A stretch of DNA of 64,000 bases from Chrysomallon squamiferum (taxonomy: Eukaryota > Mollusca > Gastropoda > Neomphalida > Peltospiridae). The notes beneath the pieces were generated by a model. It searched no databases and was not told the origin of the DNA. It saw only the letters and a list, made by a program, of their open reading frames with translations. Position 1 is the stretch's first letter. The number at the start of each line of letters is the position of its first letter. Below, piece by piece: positions 37,766 through 49,592 of this stretch. The translations under genes and the position numbers were made by a program. Where the stretch lies: assembly GCA_012295275.1 (NCBI GenBank), contig CM022665.1, forward strand, positions 1,278,952 to 1,342,951, given 5' to 3'.

Positions 37766-38255
37766 GATAATGGTGATAGTAGTATCATTATATAAAACAT
37801 TATTAAACAATATATTCAATTAAAATTGTTACATTTTTATTATGTTATTTGCTTAACTTTTGTTCAATAGTATAAATTGGCTGAACGAATACGAGCCGCA
37901 TGCGCACAACGAATTTCCTATTTCGATGTAAACAAAAGCTAACAGGTGCGACTGTTTGACAGTTTTGAAAGGTTAAATATATACAGTTTGTTTTAAAATT
38001 TTTTGTGTAGTAATGTTTGTTTCTAATAGCATAGTGAATAATGTTCATTAAAGCGATACCTGCACCATCAACGGTTATCTGCCATGTCAATATTGGTTGA
38101 AAGCTAAGGATGGCAAATCTTTATCATATAATAATGTATTTCGTAACACAAAGAACAGTTTATTAAAAGAAAATCCCTTTATAAAATAATTATAATAAAT
38201 ATCACTTTAACTTTCTTGATAAAACTAAACATTAAGTTTTATATACATGATTTAT

Positions 38256-38291
<36 letters not shown>

Positions 38292-38370
38292 AAGAAAAAA
38301 GAAAAAAATGTATTATCGTTACTGTTTGCTATACACCATTTTTGTTAATACTAATTTGAATATGTAATTA

Positions 38371-38460
38371 CAGTCGTACTTCGATTCTCTAATTTAATCT
38401 GTTTTTAGAAAGCTGTTAAAAACCGAATACTTTTTTTTTCCATAAGTAATAAGTGAACTA
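38371..38460 (+). mobile_element. Terminal fragment of a Tigger/pogo-like element
   Basis: After TA at 38369-38370 comes CAGTCGTACTTCGATTCTCT, then an AATTTAATCTG segment and an AACCGAATAC segment. This resembles the widespread pogo/Tigger terminus of the form CAGTCGTACCTCGA with an internal AATCCGTT. No matching right end is visible nearby, so it is truncated. The family call rests on a recalled terminal pattern. Confidence 0.5.
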
Positions 38461-39188
38461 CCAGCATCTTCCATTCTCTCCTCACTTTGGAATAGTGTAC
38501 AATAAAAAGTTGAAATAAAGCTTTTCAAAGAATTTTGATATTTGGATGAATAATTATTTGTATCTAACCTTTTTTAATCCAGACAACTTTATTACAAAAC
38601 TGAATTATCACATATATAATATAAGAATGATACAGGAAGGTATTCTAAAAATGAATTGGACACATTGTAGTAGATCATTCATTCTTTTATTTTTATTAAC
38701 AGTTAAAGGAATTAAACCTCCAAGTAATCCTAATTTATTGTTTATTTTATAACAGTGAAATTTATTTAATGAAACTTTAGCACCTTTTGTCAGTAAAGTT
38801 ATTGGTTATCAAAGATGAATTTTATATAAAAATGATACTATAGAGAAAACCAACTACTAGCATTTTAATAAGGTGCAGATTAAGCTGATCCAGTGCCAGA
38901 ATGATTTGTTATAATGGGGCCCTAAATTAAAAAAAATCACATTGTGGTGAACTAACTTGTTTGTATATAATTTAACAGCTCGATATAATGTTACCCAAAA
39001 TGATGAACAATTAATGATGTAGCTTCCATAACTTGTGAACAAATACATTGTGAGATGCCAGTGAATCCAACAGCTTGCTAGTATTTAGTGCAGGGCCTTC
39101 CAAAATGCATATGCTATTAGGTTAATAATGATTATTGGCCAACAGACAGCAAAACTCTATGTAAGTGTATTGTAGAGAAAAATACTAT

Positions 39189-39189
<1 letters not shown>

Positions 39190-39230
<41 letters not shown>
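39190..39230. repeat. (AT)n microsatellite
   Basis: About 20 AT units, followed by three TATG units to 39246. Confidence 0.9.
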
Positions 39231-39242
<12 letters not shown>

Positions 39243-39399
39243 GTATATATAGAAGAGTAAAGTAAAAGTTTGATTTTGAAATGGCATATAAAATAATTTA
39301 ACTCTGTAGGTTAATGTCTAGGAATGTAAAATTAAAGGTAAAAATATATTCAGTCACAATATTTTTGTTTAGGTTTCATCTGCTGACACACACACACTG

Positions 39400-39485
39400 G
39401 GTAATGTCTAATTTACAGTAGTTGAAACTTTTGCTATAATACAGAAATTCCCATTTCCAGAGTAAGAAGATTAGTAACATACAAT
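39400..39485 (+). repeat. Dispersed 86-bp repeat, copy 1
   Basis: It begins GGTAATGTCTAATTTACAGT and ends ACATACAAT. It matches 41283-41368 in the same orientation with 7 differences in 86 bases and no gaps. The sequence is not low-complexity, so this is real homology: either a local duplication or two copies of an interspersed element. Confidence 0.9.
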
Positions 39486-40246
39486 GAGATTTTTCTTGAT
39501 GTTTGTTGTTTACTTATTTTTATAATTTTTATAATTTTTAAAAATATTTAAGAAAAATACATTGCTGTCTTTATTTTTTAAAGTATGTAAAATTATATTT
39601 ACTTTTGTGTATGTAATAAAAATTACATATACAATGTATATATTGTATAAAAAACCCTTCACTGCAAAACAACAACATACAATGATAATAAAAAGCCAAA
39701 ACAACAACACAAAAATAAAAACAAAAAATAACAGAACCTTGCAAAATTCTTTGTTAAAGTGAAGAATTAAAAATATTTGTCCATGAAAATGCTTCATATA
39801 CATTTTTTTTTTTAAATTATTTAAGGCAGCAATCCCTTTCTAATTTATTCTGATTACACAGTATTATAAAAATGCATGAGTTTAGGTACTGATGTTATCA
39901 GATACTGAATAATTATCCTGTTTGTAACAGCTGTCACAGAGAACAATTAAATATAAACATTGCTGTGAAATATCTCAACAGTGAGGATTGATGTTGTGTT
40001 GATGTAAACTGTTTGCATTAAATGATGAGTCACCACACTTTGATGCCATTGTATTTTACATCTGAATTTCACCTGGTTGCAACAGGAAGGACATTTAGAA
40101 GTTTAAATTGAATTAATCCATTTTGTGTAAATCTTTTTTGTGTACTGTGTACTGGACCAAGCTTGGAGGGCAACTAGCTATTTCTAATATGTTTCGCTCA
40201 GCATCTGTACAGATAAAAATGTACTGCTTGTTGTTTTTTTCTTTCA

Positions 40247-41646
40247 GCATGGCACAGGTAGTTAAATACAAAACAGTATGTGACAGAATTATTTAATCAA
40301 ATCTGTGCTTTTTTCTGTAGTTATCACTTCTTGAAAAAAAAAAGAAAAAAAAAAAGAAAAAAGACAGTATTTGATCAAATAGTATCTGAACTTCAATAAG
40401 TGGCTTAATTTAATATTTGAATACAAATAAGGACTGGAAAAAAACAACAACAATTTTTAAAGTTCTTTAAGGTTTAAAAAAATATATATATTGTTTGCTT
40501 AGCTAAATTTTTGGAAACAGACCATTTATGGATTAATAACTGTTAAATTTGACACCATTTTGAATTTTTATTTTTTTTAATTTTCTTTGGACAGTATTTC
40601 ACTACCTGTTGCTTTCTGTGTTTGCATGATAACATTTGTGTTACAGAAATGTCATTTTGTTAATAATCCAACAGTGCAAGAATGATAAGGTAAGTGATGT
40701 AGTTACTGCACTAGAACCTTTCAGTCTGATATCTCTTACCATTTATATTGCATATTGTTTTATAGTAGCATATGTTAATTTTGTTTTAATTAATAAAACT
40801 ATTATTTTTGAAATATGTTGTAACTTTAAACTTTTTATTTCAGTCTTTTTTTCTTCTTTTTTTCCAATAGATTGTTAGGAAATCTTATTTTATTTCTGCT
40901 TTTATGTTTGGACATTAAATAGCAAATTTAATTTAAGCCAGTGAAATAAAATATATTCAATTTGTGCTAGGCACAATTATTATCAGTTTGTTGCTTAACC
41001 TTTGTTAAAATAAAAATATTAATACAGGATCACAATCCATTATTTTAAATCTAAATAGCTTCGAAATCTGTTTTTGCATCATTGGTATGATTACCGCTAT
41101 ACGTTTCTTAATTTATTTGAGTTGCAGGTTTTAATGATTATTTTTTAAAATATTTCTCTTATAAATAAATGCTGTTGGCAGTTGTGATATTTTTGATAAG
41201 GGATATTCAACTTTTTATGATTGTTTGCAAATCTGTTTTATATATTAAGAAAAAGGCTGCTGAATCATGATATACAGTCCTTGGTAATGTCTAATTTACA
41301 GTAGTTCAAACTTTTGCTATACGGCAGAAATTCTCATTTCCAGAGTAAGAAGATCAGTAGCATACAATAAATTATTTTTTGAATTTACTGTTTCATGCAG
41401 ATCTTTTCATCAAATTTGCTTTTTGTATTTAGATCAACAATATTAATGTGTGATTTATTTTTCTTAGCAGTGCCTTCATCTTTTTCTTTAAAATATTTTT
41501 TTTTCTTTTCAGGCCATGGACATACAGTCATTTAGAAAGATATGTTCCCTTCAAAATGTCTTCAACAGCAACACGTGTTTATAACAATGCCAAAGGATTA
41601 TTAAATAACTATACCTTTCTTTTCTTCTTAATTTAGGAGGAGATCT
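40247..41646 (+). promoter_or_regulatory. Probable 5' region of the BTBD17-like gene, with candidate untranslated exons
   Basis: The coding exon begins after an acceptor (TTTAG, exon from 41637), so at least one upstream non-coding exon is expected. The best candidate is 40647-40689: acceptor TGTGTTACAG before it and a strong donor AAG/GTAAGT after it. A 10-base candidate at 40248-40257 and a sequence after TTTTCAG at 41513 (which opens a 22-codon frame ending in a stop) are weaker. None can be confirmed without transcripts. Confidence 0.35.
41283..41368 (+). repeat. Dispersed 86-bp repeat, copy 2
   Basis: Copy of 39400-39485, 1.9 kb away, directly upstream of the BTBD17-like coding region. 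About 92% identical over its full length, and identity ends sharply on both sides. Confidence 0.9.
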
Positions 41647-43501
41647 ATGGCCTCACCACCTAACTTTCAACAGCCTGCTCTTCCACCATTGGAGGCACCA
41701 ACAGTTCATGTAGCTGATGCAGATAGGTCCTTCCGTGTGACTTTCACAGCATCTGCACCTCCTATGGCTCTTTCACCAACTTCCATCTCCATGGCACTGA
41801 AGAGTCCAGAGGGCATTGATTGTCATGGTAATGAGAGACAAGTATTAGGAGAACAGGCCAAATTCTTCAACAACTCTCTGCTGAGTGATGTTATTTTGGT
41901 TGTAGGGGGAGAACATTACTATGCCCACAAGCTGATCCTTGTACGATCCAGTGATGTCTTTGAACGGATGTTTAGTTCTGAATGGTCAAATTCTCAGACC
42001 AAGGTAACCTCTAATTAATCATTGATTTCAATATTTATTTCTTTTCCCTTAAGAATCCCATATGAAAAATTACTGAAAAATCAGTCCAGCCTTGATTAAG
42101 ATTTGTGAATTTAGATGAATTATATAAAGATTCACTGTATTTGATTTTTAAAAATTCATTTCTTTAGGAGTGATTTTCAAGTTTATTCTTCAACTTAATC
42201 TTCTGTTTGCAAATTATGATTTATTGCAAATTCTCCATTTCATACTCAGTCCATTTTACTTACAATGACATAATCCATTTTGAATATCGTATCGTCTCAT
42301 CACCTCAGTTATAAATTTCTCTAATAATTGATTTAGTAAGCATAGTAGCTGGGTTTTTTTAAAATATGTATTTGAAAGTATATACATATTTTTTGTTATC
42401 TTTAAGGAGGTTGAATTAATTGAAGACAACTTGTGCAACTCTGTGTTTCCACGTTTTCTAAAGTTTTTATATGACTGTCATATAAAACTGAATATTGATA
42501 GTACACTGCCAGTTCTCATTCTGGCTGACAAGTACAATGTAGAAGATCTTCGAAATGTCTGCATTAATTTTGCATGTTCATACATAATTCCAAAGCTGCA
42601 GCTGAAGGATGTGTTCCATGTATGGTTCCAGTATGCCACCAAGTGTTACCATGTCAGACTTATTGCTGAATGTGTCCAGGTTCTTGCAGAAAAAATGGAT
42701 GACATCACATCATCAGTGGAATGGCAGCGTGAATGGGTCAATCTGGAAAAAGAACAATTGATACAGTTCCTCCAGAATTCAGATCTTAACATCAAGGATG
42801 AATTTGACTTGTGGACAGCTGCTATTAAATGGCTACAGTCAGCAGCTCATCCAGAAAGAGCAGCTAATTTCAAGGAGAATCTGAAGGAAATAATGCAATT
42901 TATACGATTTCCAATGATGACTTCAGAGCAGCTATGTCAAGTAGAATCTCACTCAGTCTTTCAGCAACATCCAGAATTGTTTCAAAAGGCTTTCATGTTG
43001 GCCTACAAGTACCATGCCCTTCCTCTAGTGAAGCGAGCAAATGTTAAAGAATTCATGTCATCCAGCTTTCTGCTTCGAAACTACTCCAATCTACGCTGGG
43101 ATAAAAGATTTGTTGTGTCTCAGTACTCTGCATGTCCCAAAGGTACTGAGGTAAGCTTTCGCTTCTCTACTCGCTCCTCATCTTTTCCACCACAAACATG
43201 GGAATGGGAGTTAAAAGTTCACCCAAAGGGTTATTCATCCAACAGTGATGATTTTCGAGTGGTCCTCAACTCGAATGTAATCCTTGACCAGCCTCGGCCA
43301 ATTGAGTATCATTTGTCAGTTGTGGACCAGAATCAGATTCTGCACTCTGTCTGTGGGAAGAAGAATTTCTCTAAAGCAAGATATCAAACAGACACTGAAA
43401 TGGACAAGAAAGTTTCAGTTGCTGATCTGTGTCAGCCAAACTCACCATTGCTTGTAAATGATAATCTGATTCTTCAGATTGCACTGAAGCCAGTTGAATG
43501 A
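41647..43501 (+). CDS. BTB/POZ-BACK domain protein, BTBD17-like
   Basis: Two coding exons, 41647-42003 and 42407-43501 (phase 0, GTAACC donor, TTTAAG acceptor), give 483 residues, close to the roughly 480 of vertebrate BTBD17. Residues 1-70 are Pro/Ser/Ala-rich. The BTB domain (about 72-180) starts FFNNSLLSDVILVVGGEHYY and includes AHKLILVRSSDVFERM. The BACK domain (about 190-300) includes SVEWQREWVNLEKEQLIQFL and MQFIRFPMMTSEQL. The C-terminal region (about 320-483) is a likely beta-sandwich starting RNYSNLRW, which matches the BTBD17 family layout. Vertebrate BTBD17 has a signal peptide; none is visible here, so the protein may be cytosolic or the N-terminus may be incomplete. BTB domains dimerise and often bridge to cullin-3, but that role is only family-level inference. 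It could also be an ancestral BTBD family member rather than a strict orthologue. Confidence 0.87.
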
Positions 43502-44162
43502 AATTCAGTTCTGTTCTGGCTAAAGGTAATCTAGTCTCCTAGAAAATGTTTTGTTATAAATCTTTCATTTATGTTTTTCTGTAATCAGTATTCATAAACT
43601 GGAATATGAATATGTGATCTCATGTTTGTGTGACAATACAACAAAAGAACTGAATGAGGGTTACTGTGAAACATCAACCAGTAACATTCCAGTATTATTT
43701 GGTGGCTTTGTGATAATAATGCAGTCATTCTTGTTTGATGTTTTAATTAATGTGTTTGACAGTCCCATGTCTTTCACAAAGTTACTTGTTTTGTGTAAAT
43801 AGATAATTTAATTATTAGTCTTTGTAACAACAGGGTTGTTTCACTATTTTACTAAAATGCAGGTATTATTCATTCTGTTTGTGGATCTATTATTTATGTT
43901 ATCTAACAGCATTGGCAATGGTTGGAAAAACTGCTAAATTAATAAATACAGATTAATTTTAAAAATATTTATTGAATTATATTTTTAATTTATTTTTTTG
44001 AAGGGGGGCTGTTTTAGCACAATGTAATATGCACCCATTTTTCAGGTTACATGATTATTTTAATTAATTTGCATTGTTTAAGAAAAAGCATTTAAATATA
44101 TTAATGCAGTAACATTTTAACAATGAGTTTCATTACATTAATATTTTCTTTTTAATATCAAC

Positions 44163-44205
<43 letters not shown>

Positions 44206-44583
44206 TATTAATTAATTAGAATTTCCTATTCTGAAGATTGTCTTTTCATCATTAAGTGAAGAAACAATTGCAGTCACTATAAAATATTAAGATATTTATA
44301 TAATCTATATAATGTTATGTGTGTATCAAAATGTCAGCTTTGGAACTCACCCAGAAATAACTCAAAAGGCTATTTCCATTTGTTTACATAATTTTATTTT
44401 CAGTCTAAAAGTCTGGTGTAATATATAAATCAAATCATGTACTTTTATGTTATAATTTGAACTTCTTTTTTTCCCAAGATATTATTTCTATTGTGCTTTT
44501 AATTAAAAATAAAGTATTGACTTATTAGTCAATAATTAAATAAATTGCTGAGTTAGTGCTTAATTAATTAACTGGCTGATTCA

Positions 44584-44638
<55 letters not shown>

Positions 44639-46158
44639 TATTTTTTTTTTTTTTTTTTTAAAAGAAAAGAAAAGAAAAAGAATGTTTACTCATTATTTCA
44701 TTTGGCTTAACATACTTATCCATAAAATGTTATGGATATTTTTTTTTTTTTTTTTTTTTAAATTTATTAATTTATTTTTAAACTAATAAAGCTGAATAAT
44801 TTTCATGAGGCAGATTTGATTGCAAATTACATGAATACTGTGTTAAGAGGTCACTAACACATTCTGTCACAATGTTTGCTGCCAGGCACAGACTGAAGAA
44901 ACACATTGGTGTGTTTAATTGTGAAATATTTGTGTAATTTTTATTGACATGGTATGTAAATATGAGAAACCCACAGTCAGAGAGTATGTTCTGACATTAA
45001 TACTTGGAGTAAATATTAACAGATCTGTCTGGAGACATAACTGTGATATTATTTGATAACAAATACACAACATTCTTCAAAACTGTTTTATTTATTTAAG
45101 AATTTATACAAATTCATGATTGGTATTAATTTTATTAATCCAAAGCTAGAACTGTTATTTTGAAGACATGAAATGTTTCACTGATCTTAATAGTTATAGA
45201 CAGGCAAATATGAAGATTTTTATTGTTTTATTGCACAGAAGAAAAAGTTAATTTTAATGTAATTATGTATTGTATAGTCCAATATGCCTTTTGTTAGACA
45301 CTTAACTTGTTCTAATTGTTACAAACCTGACTCAGCGACTAATTTAATAAAACATGTTGTCTAAATGGAACAGACCACCAGGAAATTTACCTACAAATGG
45401 TTAAGGACAAATACATAGTGGTAAAAATGTGATGCCATACAATGGGCCTTTTTTCTCTCTATTATTTCTTTCATGATTATCGAAATAATAGACATACATT
45501 TCAGTAGGCAGCTTGGTACTGCAGATATTTGATCAGAAAGTGCAATGTACTGCAGATGTTATTTTGTCAGACATGTTACACAACAAGCAAATTAAATAAA
45601 GTGGTGGGCTAGGGTTTAATTAATTTGAGGAAGAAATAAGATGCACACCAAATGAAAGTAGGAGTTTAGGACATGGATATTTTTCTGGCACAGAACCTTT
45701 TGGATTGGCACATTTCAACCATATAGTTTTTACAAAGGAGGATGTTTTGATGGTATCAACTGATGTTTTTCATTTTGTGAAAATAAAATCTTTCTTTTTT
45801 TAAAGTCATTTATTTGTTAGCAAACTGAAAACTTTAAATTACCAACACATATGTACAAGTCCAGTGTTAAATGTTAGTCTGACGACCACTCAAACTTCAG
45901 GTATGTACTTCAATGTATATTGTTTTGGTTCTTGTTTTGGGTTGGATACCATGCACACTGTGGAAAATAATGCCCAAAACACAAACACACTCAGCCTGTC
46001 AGCATGCCACAAGAACTTGAAATGAGTTGCTCCACCAGTGTGAGAAATTATTTGTACACAGCTGATTTGTGATGGTGACATCATGCACATTGCATCATGG
46101 GAAGATAGGAGCAGTGTGGTCAAAGTTGAGCTGTAGAAAGTGCACTGAATGTGTTTAC

Positions 46159-46199
<41 letters not shown>

Positions 46200-46385
46200 T
46201 GTGTGTGTATGTATGTATGTGTGTGTCTGTGTGTTTGTATATATACATATGTATATATATATACATATACATGTGTATATGTGTGTGTGTATATGCACAC
46301 ATATACACATACATTCATATAGCTGTGTAAATGTCTGTGTATACATATCTTTAGCAATATATTATATCTTCAAATTGTTTTTAAC

Positions 46386-46420
<35 letters not shown>

Positions 46421-46746
46421 GAGGGAGGTTTAAGTGTGAATACTACTATATTATAGCTGAGTGTCCCGGAACTGTCCCATGTAGAATTGAGACTTAGGAA
46501 TTATATATATATGTATATATATAATTATTTCAATCTTCTTAAAATATGGATGGATGTATATCACAGAAATATTGAAATAAATAATAAACAATTTTCCATC
46601 AAATATTTCTTTAATTTATTCTCTAACTATATTGTTGTTATTACCTTTTTTTTTCTTTCTTGTTTTCAAATATTTTTTTTTCTTTGGTGAAAAAGAGGGG
46701 GGAAATTTTTTGTTTTTTTTAAATTTAGTTTTGTACCTATGTATTT
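43502..46746. other. 3'UTR of the BTBD17-like gene and intergenic repeats
   Basis: AATAAA at 43941-43946 is one possible polyadenylation signal about 440 bases past the stop. Further on are (TTA)n at 44163-44205 and 44587-44639, T-tracts at 44641-44659 and 44740-44759, a compound AT/GT array at 46160-46310 and (AAT)n at 46388-46420. Open frames over the compound array reflect TATATG and GTGT repeats. No gene is seen. Confidence 0.6.
46160..46310. repeat. Compound (TA)n(TG)n(TATG)n microsatellite
   Basis: About 150 bp of alternating TA, GT and TATG blocks, ending in CACA/CATA units. It produces long open frames on both strands that are artefacts. Confidence 0.88.
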
Positions 46747-46864
46747 TCATTTCTTTTCAGTATTTCCATTCTTTGGTGCAGTTTTTATCCATTTTCCTTC
46801 TCTTATTCTTTCTTTTTTCTCAAATTTTCTTCAAACAGTTGATTTATACTGTATTAACAAGCAG
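46747..46864 (+). repeat. Interspersed repeat, copy 1 (pairs with 54479-54614)
   Basis: It shares CTCTTATTCTTTCTTTT and CAAACAGT(T/G)GATTTATACT plus GTATTAACA(A/G)GCAG with the copy at 54479-54614, in the same order and orientation. The region between these blocks differs by an indel of about 20 bases. It looks like a diverged transposon family, which I cannot name. Confidence 0.7.
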
Positions 46865-47464
46865 TATCACACTGATGTGGACAACTGCTTTGGTTTTTAC
46901 AATATATTTACACACACACTGGATTAATAATAAGAATATAACATCAAAGTTCGGTTTACTTAGGTTGGTTACTTCCCCTTTTATTATAAAAATTGATCAT
47001 TTATTTCTATAAATGTTTTCGTGTAGTTTATATAGACAAAGGATTGTTTACAAAGGATGTAATACTATTTATTTATTTGAGCAACAAAACAAATCTTAAA
47101 TTGACCATATTAATAACAAAGAAACAAACTTATCAACAGTAAAACAAGTTTATCATGTGTTACCATACATGAGAAATGAGACAATCAGTTACCATGATTT
47201 TATTTTTAGCAAATCAGATATGAAAAGTTATATTAATAATATTCATATAGTAACTAAATTATACCTTTTTTGAATGCATTCAATGAAAATAACAACTTCC
47301 AAAAGAGGCTTTAAGTTGTAATCTTGTATTCACAGTTAGTCACATTAGCAACACAGCAAAAGCCATGAAAGAAGTGTTAGATTTTTTAAAGTTTTATTGT
47401 TATTATAAAATGTTATTTCATAATAAGTTAAATTTCTATGATTTATCTTTTTAATTAAAATAGC

Positions 47465-47716
47465 CATTGGCGTGCAGAGGTATTGTGATGCCCAGGGCCA
47501 ACTCCTTGATTGTTTGTCCCAAAGACTCAAGTGTAAGACTTAGTACTGAGAAATATTACGAGAAAGGAAGATATTTTGAATATGTAAACACAGATGAAAC
47601 ATAAAATAAACACTTAATTTGATTTAAATATAAACCAACCAAATTTTTAAAATTATTTTCTCTGATTGGATGTCCAGGGCCACTTGCCTCTTTGGCCCCA
47701 CCTCAGCATGCCACTG
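47465..47716. mobile_element. Short non-autonomous hAT-like element (MITE), 252 bp
   Basis: Identical 8-bp direct repeats AAAATAGC flank it (47457-47464 and 47717-47724). Its ends are inverted repeats: left CATTGGCGTGCAGAGGT, right (reverse complement) CAGTGGCATGCTGAGGT, 14 of 17 matching. The C-A-x-TGGC start and 8-bp target duplication fit the hAT superfamily. Subterminal GCCCAGGGCC and GGCCCTGG segments add inverted symmetry. The interior is AT-rich with no transposase. Confidence 0.82.
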
Positions 47717-49541
47717 AAAATAGCTCCTATCCATATTATTTGTGTACATGTTCAAGCAATTAGCATATCCTGAAGTCTTTTTCACCAATATAAACATGAA
47801 CAATTTTTACAGAGAAGACATCAGTCGGGAATAATCTCATTTCAGTCAACAATATTTTTGAAAATTGTCTTGTCATTGGAACTGAATTTGTTTTACCTAT
47901 GTTACAAATATATGTTACTAATGTGTAAAGTGGAAAATGTGTTCTTTAGATAGGAATACATGTTTCAACTTGTAATTGCTCAATATTTATAAAGCAAACT
48001 GATATCAATATTCTCTTTATCAATATATTTCAGTTATGAAAGCTAATTAACATTATTTCACCACAACTCCTAGAATGAAGATTCTTCCAGATATAAACAG
48101 AAGTCGTTACAAGAAGTAAGAAAAAAGGCAAATAAACTGATATAAAATAAGTATATAAACAAAACTAGCAGAGATCATTTACTATCTGTTAATAATAATA
48201 ATAATAATATAGAAGACCTCGTTTACGATATTTACAAATTTGAAACTAACTTAATCTAAAGAGCTGCTGAAATTTTTCAAGTAAGATTAAATATGTCTTC
48301 AGACTATTCCAGTGTTAATTTTAATCTATGCATCATGTATCTGTTGTTAAAGTCTTCTAAACTGACTAAAATAGAAAATAATAAATACTAAAATGATAAT
48401 TATTAAAAATAAAACAAAATTTAGCCACAATCATTAAGATTTAAAACACGCCAGGTATGGAGCAAATGATCCAAACATTCAAACCAAACCAAATTAAATT
48501 TGAAGCATAAATAAATCAATTAGCATTTTTTAAAACTACTCTTGTATTTATATATAATTCAGGAAACTACTGAAAATAATAAATTAATTATGTATTATTA
48601 TAATTACAATTTATTAAACTGATACTTATTAGATATTCTATCATAATCTCAAAAAAAAGCCAAACAAGACGCACCTAATTCCTGAAAGGAGAAATGACAA
48701 GCATGGATATTACGAAATTAAAAATATACAATAATATCAGTAATGTTGCTTTGCCCATAATCATCTGAATAAGGCAGACATGATGGTGATCATCTAAAAT
48801 ATGGCAGACATGTTCAAGATTAGCTGCTCAATCTCTAGCAGACTTGTTCATTATGTAAACACAAATAGCTGTCAGTTATTACATCAGTGGAAATTACTAA
48901 CTGGTCTGCAGTTTATCTGTTCTTTGATTTCATATAATTTATTGCCTGCTTTTTCAGATTTCTTTTTTTTTCTTGAAGTGGATATCTGTTTTAAAATGTA
49001 ACGAGTTAAAAGAGAAAAGAAGAAAATTCTTAGAGTTTTGGAGTTTCCAAATATTTTGCATGTATCCTTGATCTTATGTTACATCATACTCAGTTTTTGT
49101 GAATCATTCTTTAAACTGTTTCAGCCAAATGGCCAACAGCTGATTTTCATTTCAAGCTGCTGTTATGTTAAACATTCATTCACATAATATTTGCAACTAA
49201 AACATTCAGATTTTTAAAAATGTATTTAATTCATAGTTATTAGTTGATTCAGATTTATCTGTCACTAAAACATCATGTAAACTAAGTAGAACAAAACGTT
49301 CTTACATTTATATTTGTTTAAAACTCTGATTATTTTTCATGTTATTACAAAATATATTTGAAGGACTTTTGGAAATAAGTTTTATTTAGAAGGCACAAAA
49401 TGAAATCAACCAGGGGATAAAAGATATTAACACAAATTTTGAAGATATTTCATAAGTGTGAAAGTGATCAGGATTTCTATAGTTAAAAATCTTTCATCGA
49501 AAATACAAAATTAAAAATTAAATTATAAATAAAAGAATGAA

Positions 49542-49592
<51 letters not shown>

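Larger units (their letters stand above)
32007..40246. other. 3'UTR and intergenic DNA between the double-Cache and BTBD17-like genes
   Basis: The first kilobase is probably the 3'UTR of the upstream gene, with a T-tract (32021-32040) and (TTA)n (32172-32216). Beyond it I see no credible exon. Notable contents are a degenerate duplication at about 34756-34945, a GGACAAAA/TCCCC-rich segment at 35140-35290, a hairpin at 35412-35501, a compound trinucleotide repeat at 37710-37765, an A-tract at 38255-38286, a transposon terminus at 38371 and an AT array at 39190-39230. Confidence 0.6.

Noticed and set aside
45890-46497. Overlapping open frames on both strands, 140-155 codons
   Set aside because: They follow the TATATG/GTGT compound microsatellite and encode Tyr-Ile/Val-Cys/His-Thr repeats with no recognisable protein.
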